Numbered from the stretch's first letter, positions 52,773 to 62,692 are shown. The stretch is 64,000 nt of DNA from Achromobacter seleniivolatilans (GCF_030864005.1 NZ_CP132976.1:3782001-3846000); one strand, 5' to 3'. The notes: generated from the sequence alone by a model not told the origin. Numbers and translations are program-made.

Positions 52773-54092
52773 ATGGCCAAATACCGCGACAACCCCGACG
52801 CCATCCGCGCCCTGCTGCGCGATACCGAGGTGCACAAGGATCTGTTCATAGACCAGGAACTGTTCGACCTGGAAATGGAACGGCTCTACGCCAATACCTG
52901 GGTATTTGTCGGCCACGACAGCCAGGTGCCGAATTCGGGCGATTACATCACCACCACCGTCGGCAACCAGCCCGTGGTGATGGTGCGCCACAGCGATAAA
53001 AGCGTGCGCGTGCTGCACAACCGCTGCCCGCACAAAGGCACGATGGTAGCGGGCGAAGCCTGCGGCAACACAGGCAAGTTCTTCCGTTGCCCGTATCACG
53101 CCTGGACGTTCAAGACCGATGGCAGCCTGCTGTCGATACCGCTGAAGAAAGGCTACGAAAACACCGGCCTGGAAAACTGCGAAGCCAGCCAGGGCATGGC
53201 TGCCGTCAAAGACGTGAAGAACCATCGGGGTTTCGTGTTCTGCCGTCTGAACCCGGAAGGCCAGTCGTTCGAGGACTTCTTTGGCGAATCCCTGTCCACG
53301 CTGGACAACATGGTGGACCGCTCGCCAGAAGGCCGGCTGGAAGTGGCGGGCGGCGTATTGCGCTACATGCACCGCTGCAACTGGAAGATGCTGGTCGACA
53401 ACCAGACCGACACCTGTCATCCGATGGTGGCGCACGAATCATCGGCAGGCACCGCCGTGAAGGTCTGGGAACAAGCGCCGGACGGCACGCCAAAACCGAT
53501 GGCCGTCGAACTGTTTGCGCCCTTTATCTCGCCCTATGAGTTCTTCGAAAACATGGGCATCCGCGTGTGGGAAAACGGCCACGGGCATACCGGCGTGTCG
53601 GACTCCATACACGCGTCGTACTCCGGCGTGCCGGGTTATTGGGAATCGATGGTGTCGGCCTATGGCGAAGAACGCGCCAAGCAGATTCTGGGCGATGTGC
53701 GCCACAACACGGTGTACTTCCCCAACATCATGGTCAAGGGTCCGATTCAAACGCTGCGTATCTTCAAACCCATCGCTGCTGACCGCACCTTGGTCGAGTC
53801 GTGGACCTTCCGCCTGGTGGGTGCGCCCGACCTGCTGCTGGAACGCACGCTGATGTACAACCGGCTGATCAACGCCCCGACCTCGGTGGTTGGCCATGAC
53901 GATCTGGAAATGTACGAGCGCGCGCAAGACGGGCTGAACTCCCGCGCGCGGGATTGGGTGAACGTGGGCCGGCTGTATTCGCCTGACGAAATCGGCCAGA
54001 AGAACGTCACCACCAATGGCACCAATGAATGGCAGATGCGCAACCAGTACCGCGCATGGGGCCGCTACATGACCGGATCGGAGTCGGTATGA
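52773..54092 (+). CDS. Rieske non-heme iron oxygenase, large subunit
   Basis: This 439-residue ring-hydroxylating oxygenase alpha subunit binds its Rieske 2Fe-2S cluster through C85-x-H87 and C106-x2-H109 (RCPHKG, RCPYHAW). The mononuclear iron site has H216 and H221 after the bridging D213 (in NQTDTCHPMVAH). The third ligand is probably Asp in VVGHDDLEMYERAQDGL. With the reductase and beta subunit it forms a complete system that adds one or two oxygens to an aromatic ring. Related oxygenases in indole-3-acetate loci (IacC/IadD type) act on the indole ring. The ATG at 52773 has AAGGA upstream. Its stop overlaps the beta start by four bases. Confidence 0.94.
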   Translation: MAKYRDNPDAIRALLRDTEVHKDLFIDQELFDLEMERLYANTWVFVGHDSQVPNSGDYITTTVGNQPVVMVRHSDKSVRVLHNRCPHKGTMVAGEACGNTGKFFRCPYHAWTFKTDGSLLSIPLKKGYENTGLENCEASQGMAAVKDVKNHRGFVFCRLNPEGQSFEDFFGESLSTLDNMVDRSPEGRLEVAGGVLRYMHRCNWKMLVDNQTDTCHPMVAHESSAGTAVKVWEQAPDGTPKPMAVELFAPFISPYEFFENMGIRVWENGHGHTGVSDSIHASYSGVPGYWESMVSAYGEERAKQILGDVRHNTVYFPNIMVKGPIQTLRIFKPIAADRTLVESWTFRLVGAPDLLLERTLMYNRLINAPTSVVGHDDLEMYERAQDGLNSRARDWVNVGRLYSPDEIGQKNVTTNGTNEWQMRNQYRAWGRYMTGSESV

Positions 54093-54580
54093 GCGCAAGC
54101 GACCGCGAGTTGATCGATTTTGTCTACGCCGAAGCGCGCTTGCTGGACGAGCTGCGCTTTGAAGACTGGCTGAATCTGTACACCGAAGACGGGTACTACT
54201 GGATGCCGCTGGCTCATGGCCAGACAGACGCCAAGCTGCATGCGTCGCTGATGTACGAAGACAAGCTCCTGCTGCGCGTACGCGTGGAACGGCTGGCTGG
54301 CCAGCGCACGTTTTCGCAGCAGCCGAAAAGCCGCTGCCATCATCTGCTGCAAGCGCCCACGGTGGAACGCGATCACCCTGAATCGGCGCCTGCCGAGGGC
54401 CGCCACGTGGTGCGCACCGCCTTCCATTACGTTGAAACCCGGCAGGACGCGCAGACGTTGTTCGCCGGCTGGACCACGCACCACCTGGTCGAACAGGACG
54501 GCGCATTGCGCATCCGTTTGAAGCGCGTTGACCTGGTCAACTGCGACGCCGCCTTCGGCAACATTCAATTGTTCATGTAG
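54089..54580 (+). CDS. Rieske non-heme iron oxygenase, small (beta) subunit
   Basis: This 163-residue protein has the NTF2-like fold of ring-hydroxylating oxygenase beta subunits (DFVYAEARLLDELRFEDWLNLYTEDGYYWMPL, then SRCHHLLQAPTVE and a terminal FGNIQLFM). The beta subunit is structural, completing an alpha3-beta3 enzyme. It starts inside the alpha stop codon (ATGA overlap). It is followed nine bases later by the CoA ligase gene with a GTG start. Confidence 0.93.
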   Translation: MSASDRELIDFVYAEARLLDELRFEDWLNLYTEDGYYWMPLAHGQTDAKLHASLMYEDKLLLRVRVERLAGQRTFSQQPKSRCHHLLQAPTVERDHPESAPAEGRHVVRTAFHYVETRQDAQTLFAGWTTHHLVEQDGALRIRLKRVDLVNCDAAFGNIQLFM

Positions 54581-54589
54581 GAGCGGCTT

Positions 54590-56224
54590 GTGAGCACCAC
54601 CGTCCATCAGGCTTTTCTCGACACCGCGTCCCGTCACGGCGCCCAGCCCTTTCTGTGCATCCTGCCCGAAACCGCCAACGTCTATGGCATAGCGGCGGGC
54701 GAGACATCCTACGCCCAGGCGGCTGACGCCATCGAGACACTGCGCGCCGCTTATGCCAGCGCGGGTTACGGCCACGGCCACCGCGCCGGGCTGCTGCTGG
54801 AAAACCGCCCGGCCTTTTTTCTGCACTGGTTTGCACTGAACGCGTTGGGCGTATCTGTCGTGCCGATCAATCCCGACCTGCGTGCCGCGGAACTGGAATA
54901 CCTGACCGGCCACTCGGAGATTGCGCTGGCCGTGGCGTTGCCCGAACGCCATGCGGACCTGCTGGCCGCCGCTGCACGCGCAGGCCGCAGCTTGCGCGTC
55001 ATGGGGCCGGACGATGCGCCGCCTGCTGCGCCGTCGCCCGCACCGCTGGCCGGCGTCCTGCCTGATGAGCTGACCGAATGCGCCCTGCTCTATACGTCCG
55101 GCACCACCGGACGACCCAAGGGCTGCATCTTGCCCAATCGCTATTTTTTGCACGCAGGCGGCTGGTACGCCCGTATTGGCGGCCTGGCAGCACTGCGACC
55201 CGGCCAGGAGCGGATGCTGACGCCGCTGCCGCTGGTGCATATGAATGCCATGGCGTATTCGGCCATGGCGATGATGCTGACAGGCGGCTGCCTGATCCCG
55301 CTGGACCGCTTCCACCCCAAAACCTGGTGGAACAGCGTGCGGGAGTCCGGCGCCACTGTGCTGCATTATCTGGGCGTAATGCCCGCCATTTTGATGAAAA
55401 CGCCTGCATCCGATGGCGACCGGCAACCCGCCATCCGCTTTGGTTTTGGCGCAGGTGTGGACCGCAAGCTGCATGCGCCATTTGAAGAACGTTTCGGCTT
55501 CCCCTTGCTGGAAGCCTGGGCCATGACAGAGACCGGCGCGGGCGCCGTCATCATCGCCAATCAGGAACCCCGCTACATTGGCACCAGCAGCTTCGGCCGC
55601 GAAGAAGACGATGTGGACGTGCGTATCGTGACGGACGCAGGCGCGCCCGCCGCCGCCGGCGAACACGGCGAACTGCTCGTGCGCCATGCGGGGGACGATC
55701 CGCGCTACGGCTTCTTTGCCGGTTACCTGAAAGATGAAGCCGCCACCAACGAAGCCTGGCAGGACGGCTGGTTCCATACGGGCGACATCGTGCGCCGCGA
55801 AGCCGATGGCGCCCTGCGCTTTGTCGACCGTAAAAAGAACGTGATCCGCCGCAGCGGCGAGAACATTTCGGCCGTGGAAGTGGAAAGCGTGCTGATGCAG
55901 CATCCGCTCGTGAAAGCCGTGGCCGTGGCCGCCGTGCCCGATCCCGTGCGCGGGGACGAGGTCCTGGCCTGCGTGGTGGCGGAAACCCTGCCCGCTGATG
56001 ACGCTGGCCTGGCCGAGGCCGCGCGCAGCATCGTCCAATGGAGCCTGGAACAGCTGGCCTATTACAAGGCGCCAGGTTATGTCGCCTTCGTGGATAGCCT
56101 GCCGCTGACCACCACCAACAAGATTCAGCGCGGCGAGATGAAGACGCTGGCACCAACCCTGCCCGGCACGGCTCGCTGCGTGGATACCAATTCCATGAAG
56201 AAACGCCAGGAGCCAGCGCGATGA
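54590..56224 (+). CDS. AMP-forming acyl-CoA ligase
   Basis: This 544-residue ANL-superfamily ligase activates a carboxylic acid to its CoA thioester. The ATP loop YTSGTTGRPKG lies at residues 168-178, the A5-type motif AWAMTETGAG follows, and the adenylate aspartate is in GWFHTGDIV. The catalytic lysine is in TTTNKIQRGEM near the C-terminus, and DRKKNVIRRSGENIS is the hinge. The operon suggests an aryl-acetate product of the oxygenase as substrate, for example dioxindole-3-acetate. The start is GTG at 54590. Its stop overlaps the thiolase-fold gene by four bases. Confidence 0.93.
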   Translation: MSTTVHQAFLDTASRHGAQPFLCILPETANVYGIAAGETSYAQAADAIETLRAAYASAGYGHGHRAGLLLENRPAFFLHWFALNALGVSVVPINPDLRAAELEYLTGHSEIALAVALPERHADLLAAAARAGRSLRVMGPDDAPPAAPSPAPLAGVLPDELTECALLYTSGTTGRPKGCILPNRYFLHAGGWYARIGGLAALRPGQERMLTPLPLVHMNAMAYSAMAMMLTGGCLIPLDRFHPKTWWNSVRESGATVLHYLGVMPAILMKTPASDGDRQPAIRFGFGAGVDRKLHAPFEERFGFPLLEAWAMTETGAGAVIIANQEPRYIGTSSFGREEDDVDVRIVTDAGAPAAAGEHGELLVRHAGDDPRYGFFAGYLKDEAATNEAWQDGWFHTGDIVRREADGALRFVDRKKNVIRRSGENISAVEVESVLMQHPLVKAVAVAAVPDPVRGDEVLACVVAETLPADDAGLAEAARSIVQWSLEQLAYYKAPGYVAFVDSLPLTTTNKIQRGEMKTLAPTLPGTARCVDTNSMKKRQEPAR

Positions 56225-57390
56225 CGCGAAAAGCTTACGACGGCGTTGTGGCGGCCTTGCCCGTCACCATTCCCTACGAGCGCTATTCGACACACGCCGC
56301 CCACTGGTGGCTGGGCCGCGCGCTGGGCGCGCTGATCCGGCAGTCGGGCGTGGCGAAGACGGACGTAGACGGCCTGTGCGTGTCCAGCTTCACCCTGGCG
56401 CCGGATACCGCCGTGGGACTGGTCCAGCACCTGGGCATGAGCCCGCGCTGGCTGGACCACATTCCCATGGGCGGCGCCAGCGGCGTTGCCGCGCTACGCC
56501 GTGCCGCCCGCGCCGTGCAGGCAGGCGATGCGAATATCGTGGCCTGCATTGCAGGCGACACCAACCACGTGGACTCGTTCCGCAACACGGTCAGCCAGTT
56601 TTCGCGTTTTGCGCAGGACGCTGTCTACCCCTATGGCGCGGGCGGCCCCAACGCCAGTTTCGCGCTGTTGACCGCGAACTACATGCGAACCACCGGCGCC
56701 ACGCGGGAAGACTTCGGAAAACTGTGCGTAGCGCAGCGCGACAACGCCCTGCGCTATCCCCATGCGCTCATGAAAAAGCCGCTGACACTCGCCCAGTACC
56801 TGGATGCCCGCGTCATCACCGACCCGATCCATTTGTTCGACTGCGTGATGCCTTGCGCGGGCGCCGACGGGTTCCTGGTCATGAGCGAAGACCGGGCGCG
56901 GGCGCTGAAGCTGCCCTACGCCCGCATTCTGTCCACCATCGAACGCCACAACGCCTGGATCGACGACCCCATCCAGACACGCGGCGGCTGGACCATGGAT
57001 GTGGACGAACTGTATGGCCAAGCCAACGCCGCCCCCGCTGACATGGACTTCCTGCAGGCCTATGACGATTACCCCGTCATCAACCTGATGCAGATCGAAG
57101 ACTTGGGTTTCTGCGAAAAAGGCAGCGCGCCGGACTTCGTGCGGAACAACACCTTCACGGTGGACGGCAGCTTTCCCTTCAACACCAACGGTGGCCAGTT
57201 GTCGGTAGGCCAAGCTGGCGCCGCAGGCGGCTATCTGGGCCTGATCGAAGCGTTGCGCCAACTGAGCGGCACCGCCGGCGGCACGCAGGTCGCGGATGCT
57301 CGCGTAGGCATGGTCAGCGGTTTTGGCATGATCAATTACGACCGGGGGCTGTGCACCGCCGCCGCCATTCTGGCAAGGAGCGACGCATGA
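56221..57390 (+). CDS. Thiolase-fold (SCP2/Ltp-like) protein without thiolase catalytic residues
   Basis: This 389-residue protein has the fold markers of SCP2-type thiolases: the core helix GGASGVAALRRAARAVQAGD, YDDYPVINLMQIEDLGFC, NTNGGQLSVGQAGAAGG and a terminal GMVSGFGMINYDRG. The nucleophile Cys of CASG is Gly85, the His of GHPxGA is Gln331, and the second Cys of the C-terminal loop is Ser366. It therefore cannot do classical thiolysis. Steroid-degrading Ltp2 proteins have lost the same residues and act, with a DUF35 partner, as retro-aldolases that cleave beta-hydroxyacyl-CoA. The next gene encodes a DUF35 domain and overlaps by four bases, so a lyase complex is likely. Confidence 0.88.
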   Translation: MTRKAYDGVVAALPVTIPYERYSTHAAHWWLGRALGALIRQSGVAKTDVDGLCVSSFTLAPDTAVGLVQHLGMSPRWLDHIPMGGASGVAALRRAARAVQAGDANIVACIAGDTNHVDSFRNTVSQFSRFAQDAVYPYGAGGPNASFALLTANYMRTTGATREDFGKLCVAQRDNALRYPHALMKKPLTLAQYLDARVITDPIHLFDCVMPCAGADGFLVMSEDRARALKLPYARILSTIERHNAWIDDPIQTRGGWTMDVDELYGQANAAPADMDFLQAYDDYPVINLMQIEDLGFCEKGSAPDFVRNNTFTVDGSFPFNTNGGQLSVGQAGAAGGYLGLIEALRQLSGTAGGTQVADARVGMVSGFGMINYDRGLCTAAAILARSDA

Positions 57391-58628
57391 CCGAGCCGCT
57401 AGCCAAACCGCCCCGCAAGAACCCGGTTGCGCGTACCCGGCAGCCTACGCTGCCGCCCGGCTGGCGCAGCCGCAGCGCCTTGGGGCTGACTGCCGCTGCC
57501 GCCGAAGGCCGCTTCGACTTGCAAACCTGCGCCGATTGCGGCGCCGTGCAGTATCCCCCCCGCGAAGTCTGCGGCCACTGCCTGTCCGAACACTTGCCCT
57601 GGCGCGCCGCCGATCCTTGCGGCGTGCTGCTGGTCAGCACCACCTTGCATCACAGCAACGATCTGTACTTCCGCGAACGCCTGCCCTGGCGAGTGGGCAC
57701 GGTACGCATGGATGCTGGCCCCTCTGTCGTGGCGCACATCCACCAGGACTGCACGGATCGCGCACGCGTACGTCTGACACTGAAACTGGACCGTAGCGGC
57801 CAAGCCGTCATGATCGCCCTGCCTGAAAGGAATACGCCGAATATGGAAGACGACAAGACGCTGCGCGAGACCTCGTGCGATCCAAAGTTTCGCCGTGCGC
57901 TGGTCACGGACGGTAAGTCGGCCGTGGGCCTCGCGGTTGCGCGCGCCCTGTTGGATGCCGGTTGCCCCACGGTATTCCTGGGTGATCCGCAAGCCTGGAA
58001 GCGCGATGCGGCCTTTGATGCGCTGGCGGCCGATCCGCGTGTGCAAACGGTGACGCTGAACGTGACCGACACTGATTCCGTCGAACGCGTGGCGGCATCC
58101 ATTGGCGGCATGGTCGAGATCCTGGTGAACACGGCGGACCTTGAACGCGAAGGCGGTCTGCTGAACCGCAAGGACGTAAACACCGCCCGCGACGCCATGG
58201 ACGTGAACGTGCTGGGGCTGATGCGTCTGGCCCAGAGCTTCGGTCCGGCGCTGTGCGGCCGCGCTGCGGACGGCGTGAACAGCGCTACCGCCTGGGTCAA
58301 CGTGCTGTCGATTTACGCGCACATGAACCTGCCGTCGCGCGGCATGTGGTCGGCATCCAAGGCCGCCGCCCTGTCGCTGGCCCAATGCCTGCGCGCCGAG
58401 ATGCGCAGCGCGGGCGTGCGGGTGGTGAACGTGTTCCCCGGCCCGGTCGACCATGAATGGGAACAGCTCACCCCGCCCCCACGGGTCGCGCCTGCGGCGA
58501 TTGCCGCCGCCATCGTGCGCGCGCTGAAAGACGGGATCGAAGACGTCTACGTGGGCGACGCCGCGCAGGAGTTCCGCGCCAGATTGGCGGAAAACCCCAA
58601 GGGACTGGAACGGGAACTGGGCGCCTGA
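57387..58628 (+). CDS. DUF35 Zn-ribbon/OB protein fused to a degenerate SDR domain
   Basis: This is a 413-residue fusion. Residues 40-150 form a DUF35 domain: a zinc ribbon with C48-x2-C51 and C62-x2-C65 (CADCGAVQYPPREVCGHC), then an OB fold. Residues 168-410 form a short-chain dehydrogenase fold that keeps Ser308 and Lys325 but has Trp321 where the catalytic Tyr should be (WSASK instead of YxASK). Its glycine motif is altered (TDGKSAVGL) and NNAG has become VNTA. The DUF35 part should bind the thiolase-fold partner encoded just upstream (ATGA overlap). The SDR part may be a structural or CoA/NAD-binding module. I know of no standard enzyme with this architecture. Confidence 0.85.
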   Translation: MTEPLAKPPRKNPVARTRQPTLPPGWRSRSALGLTAAAAEGRFDLQTCADCGAVQYPPREVCGHCLSEHLPWRAADPCGVLLVSTTLHHSNDLYFRERLPWRVGTVRMDAGPSVVAHIHQDCTDRARVRLTLKLDRSGQAVMIALPERNTPNMEDDKTLRETSCDPKFRRALVTDGKSAVGLAVARALLDAGCPTVFLGDPQAWKRDAAFDALAADPRVQTVTLNVTDTDSVERVAASIGGMVEILVNTADLEREGGLLNRKDVNTARDAMDVNVLGLMRLAQSFGPALCGRAADGVNSATAWVNVLSIYAHMNLPSRGMWSASKAAALSLAQCLRAEMRSAGVRVVNVFPGPVDHEWEQLTPPPRVAPAAIAAAIVRALKDGIEDVYVGDAAQEFRARLAENPKGLERELGA

Positions 58629-58670
58629 CGGCCCGATTCCGCATACATACGAACCAAGAGGAGCAACAGC

Positions 58671-59456
58671 ATGAGCCAGAACATTCTTGCCCAATTCATG
58701 TCGGAACTCGTGTCCGGACGCATCGGTCTGGTAGACCTGACCGAAACGCTGACACCGGAATTTCCCACTATCGTGCTGCCTCCCGAGTTCGGCCAAGCCT
58801 GGCCGTTCCGCATCGAGGAAATCTCGCGCTATGACGAGCGCGGCCCGGCTTGGTATTGGAACAACTTCTCGTGCTCGGAACACACGGGCACGCACTTCGA
58901 TGCGCCCGCCCACTGGGTGACGGGCAAGGACCTGCCCGACAACACGGTGGACACCATTCCCATCGATGCCTTCATTGCCAGCGCCTGCGTTATCGACTGT
59001 TCGGCCGAAGCCCGCGACAACCCCGACTTCCTGCTGACCATCGATTTCGTAAAGAAGTGGGAAGAGCAGCACGGCCGCATCCCTGCCCGTTCCTGGGTGC
59101 TGATGCGCACCGACTGGTCCAAGCGCGCCAAGCCCGCCGAATACCTGAACATGCAGGACGACGGCGCGCACTCGCCCGGACCCGACGCCGATGTAGTGCC
59201 GTGGCTGATCAAGGAACGCGACGTGCATGGCTTTGGAACCGAATCCGTCGGCACCGATGCCGGCCAGGCCCACCACCTGAACCCGCCCTACCCCTGCCAC
59301 TACTACATGCACGGCAACAACCGCTACGGCTTGCAGTGCCTGACCAATCTGGATCAGTTGCCACCCACCGGCGCGGTAATTTTTTCGGCGCCGCTGAAGA
59401 TCCGCAGCGGTTCGGGCAGCCCCTTGCGCGTGCTGGCGCTGGCGCCCAAGGCCTGA
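58671..59456 (+). CDS. Cyclase-family metal hydrolase, isatin hydrolase-like
   Basis: This 261-residue protein carries the family motif HxGTHxDxPxH as H71-T-G-T-H75-F-D77-A-P-A-H81. This binds a divalent metal (Mn or Zn) in PF04199 enzymes such as isatin hydrolase and kynurenine formamidase. Length and N-terminus (VDLTETLTPEFPTIVLPPEFGQAW) are nearer to isatin hydrolase than to the roughly 210-residue KynB. Isatin hydrolase opens the isatin lactam to isatinate. In this operon, oxygenation and side-chain cleavage would produce isatin, so the call fits. A 42-base gap with an AGAGG site separates it from the fusion gene. Confidence 0.85.
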   Translation: MSQNILAQFMSELVSGRIGLVDLTETLTPEFPTIVLPPEFGQAWPFRIEEISRYDERGPAWYWNNFSCSEHTGTHFDAPAHWVTGKDLPDNTVDTIPIDAFIASACVIDCSAEARDNPDFLLTIDFVKKWEEQHGRIPARSWVLMRTDWSKRAKPAEYLNMQDDGAHSPGPDADVVPWLIKERDVHGFGTESVGTDAGQAHHLNPPYPCHYYMHGNNRYGLQCLTNLDQLPPTGAVIFSAPLKIRSGSGSPLRVLALAPKA

Positions 59457-59489
59457 GCGGCCCCACGATAACCACGAACAGGGGAAACC

Positions 59490-60218
59490 ATGACGCATAC
59501 GAATGTTGCGCTTGTCACCGGCGGCAGCGCCGGCATCGGCGCAGAAATCTGCCGCAGCATGCTGGAAGCGGGGTACGAGGTGATTTCGATGGCGCGGCGC
59601 GCAGCCGACTTCAGCCACCCGCGCCTGCACAATATGCAGGTCGACCTGCTGGATGCGAACGCCACCGCCCAGGCTGGCGCGGAGGCCGCAGCGCGGTTTC
59701 CGATCAGCCACGTTATCCACAACGCGGGAGTCATCTGGCCCAACCTGCTGCCGCAAGTCACGCAGGAAGAACTGCATGGCCTGACGCAAATCCACCTGGG
59801 CGCGGCGATCAGTCTGGTCCAGGCAGCGTTGCCCGGCATGCAGGAACGCCAGTTTGGCCGCATCGTCATGATGTCGTCCCGGGGCGCGCTGGGGCTGCCC
59901 ACGCGCACCGCCTATTCGGCCACCAAGGCCGGCATGGTCGGCATGGCCCGTACGTGGTCTCTGGAACTTGCACCCTACGGCATCACGGTCAACGTGGTGG
60001 CCCCCGGGCCGATCCAGACGGATATGTTCTACGAAGTCATTGAACCGGGCAGCGAACGCGAAAAGCAATTGGCCAACGGCATCCCGGTCAAGCGCCTGGG
60101 CCGTTCGGACGATGTGGCGCGCGCTGTCATGTTCTTCTCCGATCCTGCCAACAGCTTCGTCACCGGGCAGACCCTGTTTGTCTGTGGCGGCGCCAGCGTC
60201 AGCTCCATCACCATCTGA
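59490..60218 (+). CDS. Short-chain dehydrogenase/reductase
   Basis: This 242-residue classical SDR has TGGSAGIG at residues 8-15, the structural VIHNAG, a catalytic Ser in MMSSRGA, and YSATK with Tyr and Lys. PGPIQTDMFYEV is the post-active-site loop. The protein is intact, unlike the SDR part of the fusion. It may oxidise or reduce an intermediate of the pathway, for example an oxindole alcohol, but the step is not fixed by the sequence. It ends the enzyme part of the operon. A small CCCG-CTT-CGGG-TTTT element (60233-60247) follows, then a 187-base gap before the transporter genes. Confidence 0.9.
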   Translation: MTHTNVALVTGGSAGIGAEICRSMLEAGYEVISMARRAADFSHPRLHNMQVDLLDANATAQAGAEAAARFPISHVIHNAGVIWPNLLPQVTQEELHGLTQIHLGAAISLVQAALPGMQERQFGRIVMMSSRGALGLPTRTAYSATKAGMVGMARTWSLELAPYGITVNVVAPGPIQTDMFYEVIEPGSEREKQLANGIPVKRLGRSDDVARAVMFFSDPANSFVTGQTLFVCGGASVSSITI

Positions 60219-60405
60219 CCGGGATTGATCCGCCCGCTTCGGGTTTTGACGGATAGGTAAGCACAGGGGACCGGGTCTACAGTGCTGATCCTTGCCTTAT
60301 ATAAATTTTAAGCAACAAGTAATTCCCGCTGTTCCCTGCGCAGTTCCCTGTTTTCTCCGCTTTCCAGCCGCACTCCCACTCTGCCCCCTATCCGGAGGTT
60401 TTGCC

Positions 60406-61557
60406 ATGCTGTCGAAGAAACTCCCCCTGGCCGCGGCCGCCGCCGTCGCCGCTCTGTTCGCTCTGCCCGCCCTGGCCCAGGTCAAGGTTGGTGTCGTGAC
60501 CTCGTCCACCGGCCCCACCGCGCTGGTCGGGATTCCGCAAAAGAACACCGTGCCGCTTCTGCCCAAGAAGATCGGCGACCTGACGGTGGAATACATTTCG
60601 CTGGATGACGCCAGCGATTCCACCAACTCGGTCACGGCGTTCAAGAAGCTGATCTCGGAACAAAACGTGGACGCGCTGATCGGCCCGTCGGGTTCGCCCA
60701 ACGCCATGGGCGTGATTCAGTTTGCCGCCGAAGCCGGTGTGCCGATGCTGGCGCCCGTAGGCACGGCAGCGGTCGTGCTGCCCATGAACGAACAGAAAAA
60801 GTGGGTGTTCAAGACCACGCAGAACGACGACATCATTGCTCGCGCTCTGGTGGATCACATGGTCAAGACCGGCATCAAGACGGTGGGATTCATCGGCCTG
60901 AATGATCCGTACGGCGAAAACTGGTCCAAGGTGTTCACGGCGCTGGCTACCGAAAAGGGCATCAAGGTCACTGCCAATGAACGCTATCTGCGCTTTGACA
61001 GCTCGGTCACGGGCCAGGCGCTGAAGATTCTGGCCGCCAAGCCGGACGCCGTGCTCGTCGCCGCCCCTGGCGCTGCGAGCGTGTTGCCGCAAACCACGTT
61101 GTTCGATCAGGGCTACAAGGGCAAGTTCTATCAGACCCACGGCGCAGCCCTGCCCGACTTCCTGAAGCTGGGCGGCAAGAAGGTCGAAGGCACCGTGCTG
61201 GCAGCCAGCCTGATGCTGGTGCTGCCGGAAATGCCGGACAGCAATCCGTCCAAGAAGGTCGCGACCGACTACATCGCCGCCTACGAAAAGCTCAACGGTT
61301 CCAAGCCCGCCACCTTCGGCGCCAACGTCTATGACGCGGGCCTGCTGCTGGAAAAGGCCGTGCCGCTGGCCGAGAAGGCCGGCAAACCGGGCACCAAGGA
61401 GTTCCGCAGCGCCTTGCGCGATGCGCTGGAACAAACCAAGGAGCTGGTCGGCACCCAAGGCGTCTACAACATGAGCGCAGCCGACCATAGCGGGTTCGAC
61501 GACCGCGGCCGTGAACTCATCACCGTCAAGGACGGCAACTGGACGCTGGTCAAGTAA
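60406..61557 (+). CDS. LivJ-type periplasmic substrate-binding protein
   Basis: This 383-residue exported protein has a signal peptide cut after ALA (residue 24) and the Leu/Ile/Val-binding periplasmic fold ([60 protein letters not shown]). Proteins of this family in aromatic-degrading bacteria often bind aromatic acids rather than branched-chain amino acids. The ATG at 60406 has GGAGG eight bases upstream; the frame upstream is not signal-like. Its place after the catabolic genes suggests it brings in the pathway's substrate. Confidence 0.92.
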   Translation: MLSKKLPLAAAAAVAALFALPALAQVKVGVVTSSTGPTALVGIPQKNTVPLLPKKIGDLTVEYISLDDASDSTNSVTAFKKLISEQNVDALIGPSGSPNAMGVIQFAAEAGVPMLAPVGTAAVVLPMNEQKKWVFKTTQNDDIIARALVDHMVKTGIKTVGFIGLNDPYGENWSKVFTALATEKGIKVTANERYLRFDSSVTGQALKILAAKPDAVLVAAPGAASVLPQTTLFDQGYKGKFYQTHGAALPDFLKLGGKKVEGTVLAASLMLVLPEMPDSNPSKKVATDYIAAYEKLNGSKPATFGANVYDAGLLLEKAVPLAEKAGKPGTKEFRSALRDALEQTKELVGTQGVYNMSAADHSGFDDRGRELITVKDGNWTLVK

Positions 61558-61651
61558 AGCCGTGAACGTCACGCGGGCGGCATCAGCCGTTCGCGTGACG
61601 TGGACCGGCGCTTTGCCGGTCCAGCGTTTCCCGTCTCTGTCGGAATTTCGC

Positions 61652-62692
61652 ATGAATGCTCAGATCGCCCTGATTCTTGGACAGGACGGCATCACCAACG
61701 GCGCCATTTACGCGCTCTTGGCGTTGTCGATCCTGCTGGTCTTTACCGTTACCCGTGTGCTGTTCATCCCCCAGGGTGAATTCGTCGCCTTTGGCGCGCT
61801 GACCATGGCCGCCATCCAGGCTGGACGTCCGGTGCTGCTGGTCTGGCTGCTGCTGGCCTTTGCACTGGCCGAAGCCGCCGCCGACCTGATTGCGCGCGCC
61901 AAACGACCCGGCCGCGCGCGCGGTCTGTGGCGTATCGCGGCCAAGGTCATCTACCCGCTGGTAATTGCCGCCCTGCTCTACAAACTGCCGCTGGCGCAAT
62001 TGCCGATGGCCGTGCAGGCGCTGTTGACCTTGTTGCTGGTGGTGCCCATGGGCCCGCAGCTGTATCGATTGTTCTACCAGCCCATCGCGTCGGCATCGAC
62101 GCTGGTGCTGCTGATCGTTTCCATCGCCGTACACCTGGCGCTGGTAGGGTTGGGTCTGCTGGCATTCGGCGCCGAGGGCGCCCGCACTGCGCCGTTCAGC
62201 GACGCCAGCTTGGCGCTCGGCCCCATCAACATCAACAGCCAGGCGCTGTGGGTGGTGGCCGTGTCAGCCGTGCTGATCGTGGTGCTTTATCAGTTCTTTG
62301 AACGCTCCATGTACGGCAAGGCCTTGCGCGCTGCCGCTTTCAACCGGCTGGGCGCGCGGTTGATGGGCATTTCCCCCATTTTCGCCGGCCGAGCCACGTT
62401 CTTTCTAGCGGCGCTGATCGGCACGGTATCTGGAATTTTGATCGCGCCCATTACCACCATGTATTTTGATTCGGGATTCATGGTCAGCCTGAAAGGGTTT
62501 GTGGGCGCCATCATCGGCGGTCTGGTCAGTTATCCGCTGGCAGCCGCGGGTGCCATTCTGGTCGGCCTGATCGAAGCTTTTTCGTCATTCTGGGCCAGCG
62601 CCTACAAAGAAATCATTGTGTTTACGCTGATCATCCCCGTGCTGCTCTGGCGCTCGCTGAAAAGCCATCACGTCGAGGAAGAAGACGAATGA
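61652..62692 (+). CDS. LivH-type ABC permease
   Basis: This 346-residue inner-membrane permease has about eight to nine helices. It starts with [36 protein letters not shown] and carries the coupling segment [21 protein letters not shown], followed by [25 protein letters not shown] cytoplasmic insert after the second helix ([16 protein letters not shown]) and extra hydrophobic stretches make it longer than E. coli LivH. The ATG at 61652 begins the usual N-terminus. The stop overlaps the next permease start by four bases. Confidence 0.92.
   Translation: MNAQIALILGQDGITNGAIYALLALSILLVFTVTRVLFIPQGEFVAFGALTMAAIQAGRPVLLVWLLLAFALAEAAADLIARAKRPGRARGLWRIAAKVIYPLVIAALLYKLPLAQLPMAVQALLTLLLVVPMGPQLYRLFYQPIASASTLVLLIVSIAVHLALVGLGLLAFGAEGARTAPFSDASLALGPININSQALWVVAVSAVLIVVLYQFFERSMYGKALRAAAFNRLGARLMGISPIFAGRATFFLAALIGTVSGILIAPITTMYFDSGFMVSLKGFVGAIIGGLVSYPLAAAGAILVGLIEAFSSFWASAYKEIIVFTLIIPVLLWRSLKSHHVEEEDE

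Noticed and set aside
54065..56038. A 657-codon open frame antisense to the oxygenase beta and CoA ligase genes.
   Set aside because: It is a shadow of two well-supported genes and has shadow-type composition.
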